Below, piece by piece: positions 30,966 through 33,635 of a DNA stretch of 33,635 nt. Numbering within the stretch: position 1 is the first letter of the stretch; every line of letters begins with the position of its first letter. The notes under the pieces were generated by a model. It was not told the DNA's origin and searched no databases. It worked only from the letters and a program-made list of their open reading frames with translations. The translations under genes and the position numbers were made by a program. Origin of the DNA: Saccoglossus kowalevskii (lineage: Eukaryota > Hemichordata > Enteropneusta > Harrimaniidae); contig NW_003115886.1 in NCBI RefSeq assembly GCF_000003605.2, positions 1-33,635 of the forward strand. The letters run 5' to 3'.

Positions 30966-33635
30966 ACTCAGTCCGTATAAATTCTCAGTCAGTAGAAATA
31001 CTCAGTTAGTAGAAATACTCAGTCATGTAGAAATACTCAGTCAGTAGAAATCCTCAGTCAGTAGAAAAACTCAGTCCGTATAAATGCCCAGTCCATATAA
31101 ATCCCCAGTGAGTAGAAATACTCAGTCAGGAGAAATTCTCAGTCAGTAGAAATTCATAGTCCGTAGAAATACTCAGTCAATAGAAATACTCAGTCAATAG
31201 AAATACTCAGTCAGTGGAAATTCTCAGTCAGTAGACATCCTCAGTCAGTAGAAATCCTCAGTCAGTAGAAATACTCAGTCAGTAGAAATACTCAGTCAGT
31301 AGAAATACTCAGTCCGTATCAATCCCCAATCAGTAGAAATCCTCAGTCCGTATAAATCCCCACTCAGTAGAAATACTCAGTCAGTAGAAATTCTCATTCA
31401 GTAGAAATACTCGGTCAGTAGAAATTCTCGGTCAGTAGAAATTCTCAGTCCGTAGAAATACTCAGTCGGTAGAAATCCTCAGCCCGTATAAATCCCCAGT
31501 CCGTGTAAATCCCCAGTCAGTAGAAATACTCAGTCAGTAGAAATTCTCAGTCAGTAGACATCCTCAGTCAGTAGAAATCCTCAGTCAGTAGAAATACTCA
31601 GTCAGTAGAAATCCTCAGTCCGTATAAATCTCCAATCAGTAGAAATCCTCAGTATGTATAAATCCCCACTCAGTAGAAATACTCAGTCAGTAGAAACACT
31701 CAGTCAATAGAAATTCTCAGTGAGTAGGAATACTCAGTCAGTAGAAATCCTCAGTCCGTAGAAATACTCAGTCAGTAGAAATCCTCAGTCAGTAGAAATA
31801 CTCAGTCCGTAGAAATCCCCAGTCCGTATAAATCCCCATGCAGTAGAAATTCTCAGTCAGTAGAAATACTCAGTCAGTAGAAATCCTCAGTTAGTAGAAA
31901 TCCTCAGTCAGGTAGAAATCCTCAGTCAGTAGAAATCCTCAGTCAGTAGAAATCCTCAGTCCGTATAAATCCCCAGTCCATATAAATCCCCAGTGAGTAG
32001 AAATACTCAGTCAGGAGAAATTCTCGGTCAGTAGAAATACTCAGTCATGTAGATATACTCAGTTAGTAGAAATACTCAGTCAGTAGAAATACTCAGTCAG
32101 TAGAAATACTCAGTCATGTAGAAATACTCAGTTAGTAGAAATACTCAGTCAGTAGAAAAACTCAGTCCGTATAAATCCCCAGTCCATATAAATCCCCAGT
32201 TAGTAGAAATACTCAGTCAAGAGAAATTCTCAGTCAGTAGAAATACTCAGTTAGTAGAAATACTCAGTCATGTAGAAATACTCAGTCAGTAGAAATCCTC
32301 AGTCAGTAGAAAAACTCAGTCCGTATAAATGCCCAGTCCATATAAATCCCCAGTGAGTAGAAATACTCAGTCAGGAGAAATTCTCAGTCAGTAGAAATAC
32401 TCAGTTAGTAGAAATACTCAGTCAGTAGAAATCCTCAGTCAGTAGAAAAACTCAGTCAGTAGAAATACTCAGTCAGTAGACATCCTCAGTCAGTAGAAAT
32501 CCTCAGTCAGTAGAAATACCCAGTCAGTAGAAATACTCACTCAGTAGAAATCCTCAGTCCGTATAAATCCCCAATCAGTAGAAATCCTCAGTCCGTATAA
32601 ATCCCCACTCAGTAGAAATACTCAGTCAATAGAAATTCTCAGTGAGTAGGAATACTCAGTCAGTAGAAATCCTCAGTCAGTAGAAATACTCAGTCAGTAG
32701 AAATCCTCAGTCCGTATAAATCTCCAATCAGTAGAAATCCTCAGTATGTATAAATCCCCACTCAGTAGAAATACTCAGTCAGTAGAAATACTCAGTCCGT
32801 ATAAATCCCCACTCAGTAGAAATACTCAGTCAGTAGAAATTCTCAGTGAGTAGGAATACTCAGTCAGTAGAAATCCTCAGTCCGTAGAAATACTCAGTCA
32901 GTAGAAATCCTCAGTCAGTAGAAATACTCAGTCAGTAGAAATCCTCAGTCCGTATAAATCCCCAGTCCGTATAAATCCCCAGGCAGTAGAAATTCTTAGT
33001 CAGTAGAAATACTCAGTCAGTAGAATTTCTCAGTCAGTAGAAATACTCAGTTAGTAGAAATACTCAGTCATGTAGAAATACTCAGTCAGGAGAAATTCTC
33101 AGTCAATAGAAATACTCAGTAAATAGAAATACTCAGTCAGTAGAAATACACCATTCAGTAGAAATACTCAGTCCGTAGAAATACTCAATCAGTAGAAATC
33201 CTCAGTCAGTAGAAATACTCAGTCAGTAGCAATCCTCAGTTCGTATAAATCCCCAGTCAGTGTAAATCCCCAGTCAGTACAAATACTCAGTCAGTAGAAA
33301 TTCTCAGTCAGTAGAAATACACCATTCAGTAGAAATTCTCAGTCAGTAGAAAAACTCAGTCAGTAGAAATCCTCAGTCCGTATAAATCCTCAGTCAGTAG
33401 AAATCCCCAATCCGTATAAATCCCCAGTCCGTAGAAATCCCCAGGCAGTAGAAATTCTCGGTCAATAGAAATACTCAGTCAATAGAAATACTCAGTCAAT
33501 AGAAATACTCAGTCAGTGGAAATTCTCAGTCAGTAGACATCCTCAGTCAGTAGAAATCCTCAGTCAGTAGAAATACTCAGTCAGTAGAAACACTCAGTCA
33601 GTAGAAATTCTCATTCAGTAGAAATACTCGGTCAG
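30966..33635. repeat. Type A satellite domain 5, running off the window end
   Basis: Type A units resume and continue to the last base. Bases 30981-31696 copy 17155-17870, 31801-32426 copy 12501-13126, and 32937-33464 copy 11385-11912. After 33464 the sequence continues to resemble 11964 onward, but with three units (51 bp) fewer. A single TTCG unit occurs near 33240. The array does not end here. Confidence 0.72.

Larger units (their letters stand above)
1..33635. repeat. 17-bp tandem satellite array filling the entire window
   Basis: Every stretch read is a head-to-tail run of a 17-bp unit, typically CAGTCAGTAGAAATACT (for example 52-68), all in the same orientation. The consensus unit has 6 G/C in 17 (about 35%) and is A-rich on the given strand. 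Common forms end in ACT, CCT, TCT or CCC and vary after the first CAGT (CAG, CCG, TCG, TAG, CAA, GAG). No spacer, unique insert, transposon or inverted segment interrupts the array, and it reaches both window edges, so its true length is unknown. A non-coding satellite or large minisatellite in a eukaryotic chromosome is the natural reading. The chromosomal position (centromeric, subtelomeric or interstitial) cannot be judged from inside the array. No stretch above 300 bases holds anything other than this repeat. Confidence 0.98.

Noticed and set aside
1-33635. CRISPR array
   Set aside because: Units of 17 bp follow each other directly with no unique spacers, and variation is by point changes within the unit. 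No cas-like gene or leader is visible.
1-33635. Open reading frames or a tandem-repeat protein
   Set aside because: Most units contain TAG or TAA forward and TGA or TAA on the reverse strand. Because 17 is not divisible by three, stops fall in every frame in turn. Short stop-free reverse-strand runs arise only where CCG, TTCG or GAG units cluster, and they have no coding character.
1-33635. TATAAAT motifs as promoters
   Set aside because: GTATAAAT occurs in hundreds of units simply because it is a unit variant. There is no gene downstream and no other promoter element with consistent spacing.
1-33635. Telomeric repeat
   Set aside because: The 17-bp unit contains no TTAGGG-, TTTAGGG- or TTAGG-like motif and lacks the G-rich strand typical of telomeres. 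A subtelomeric position is still possible but not shown.
1-33635. Inverted repeats or hairpin-forming arms
   Set aside because: All units read in the same direction. I found no reverse-oriented copy (such as CTGACTGAG) anywhere on the given strand.
1-33635. Transposon or insertion sequence within the array
   Set aside because: No stretch departs from the unit by more than a few bases, and no terminal repeats, target duplications or transposase-like frames are seen.
1-33635. Near-identical kilobase blocks as pure assembly artefact
   Set aside because: The copies have distinct flanks, private variants and whole-unit insertions or deletions, which favours real duplication. It cannot be excluded without reads, so the concern is noted in the findings.
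1-33635. An undescribed gene system (defence, mobile or biosynthetic)
   Set aside because: There is no coding sequence or structured RNA to support one. The novelty here is confined to repeat architecture.

Overview
The whole 33,635-base window is one uninterrupted tandem-repeat (satellite/minisatellite) array. The basic unit is 17 bp, best represented by CAGTCAGTAGAAATACT, and it runs head to tail in one orientation from the first base to the last. At about 17 bp per unit there are roughly 1,950-1,980 units. I see no unique sequence, gene, RNA gene, mobile element or inverted segment anywhere, and neither end of the array lies in the window, so this is the interior of a longer array. Such a structure points to a eukaryotic chromosome (pericentromeric, subtelomeric or other heterochromatin is plausible). 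I cannot name the species or a catalogued satellite family from the sequence alone.

The units are not identical. CAGT at the start and GTAGAAAT in the middle are the most stable parts. Variation is concentrated at a few positions: CAG/CCG/TCG/TAG/CAA after CAGT, AGAAAT/ATAAAT/GTAAAT in the middle, and ACT/CCT/TCT/CCC at the end. Length variants of 13, 16, 18 and 19 bp also recur and act as markers. They show two interleaved domain types. Type A (about 1-2028, 6831-9670, 10434-20276, 22381-28590, 30966-33635) is rich in CATGTAG, CAGGAG, CCATATAAAT and AATGCCC units. Type B (about 2029-6830, 9671-10433, 20277-22380, 28591-30965) is rich in TTCGTATAAAT, GTGTAAAT, ACACCATTCAG and CTCGGTCAG units.

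Above the unit level there is a clear hierarchy. Type B contains an 85-bp five-unit higher-order repeat. Type A contains a 342-bp, about 20-unit, higher-order repeat that recurs at exactly 342-bp spacing in at least six places. Larger tandem units of 834, 923 and 1,095 bp occur, and blocks of 0.6-1.5 kb are repeated at distances of 2 to 24 kb, many with no or one difference seen by eye. The blocks are shuffled rather than collinear, and neighbouring blocks can have sources far apart. This is the pattern expected from repeated unequal exchange, gene-conversion-like copying or template switching.

There is no support for protein coding. Most units carry a stop codon on each strand, and 17 is not a multiple of three, so stops rotate through all frames. 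The interest of the window lies in the satellite's architecture and recent history, not in an encoded system.
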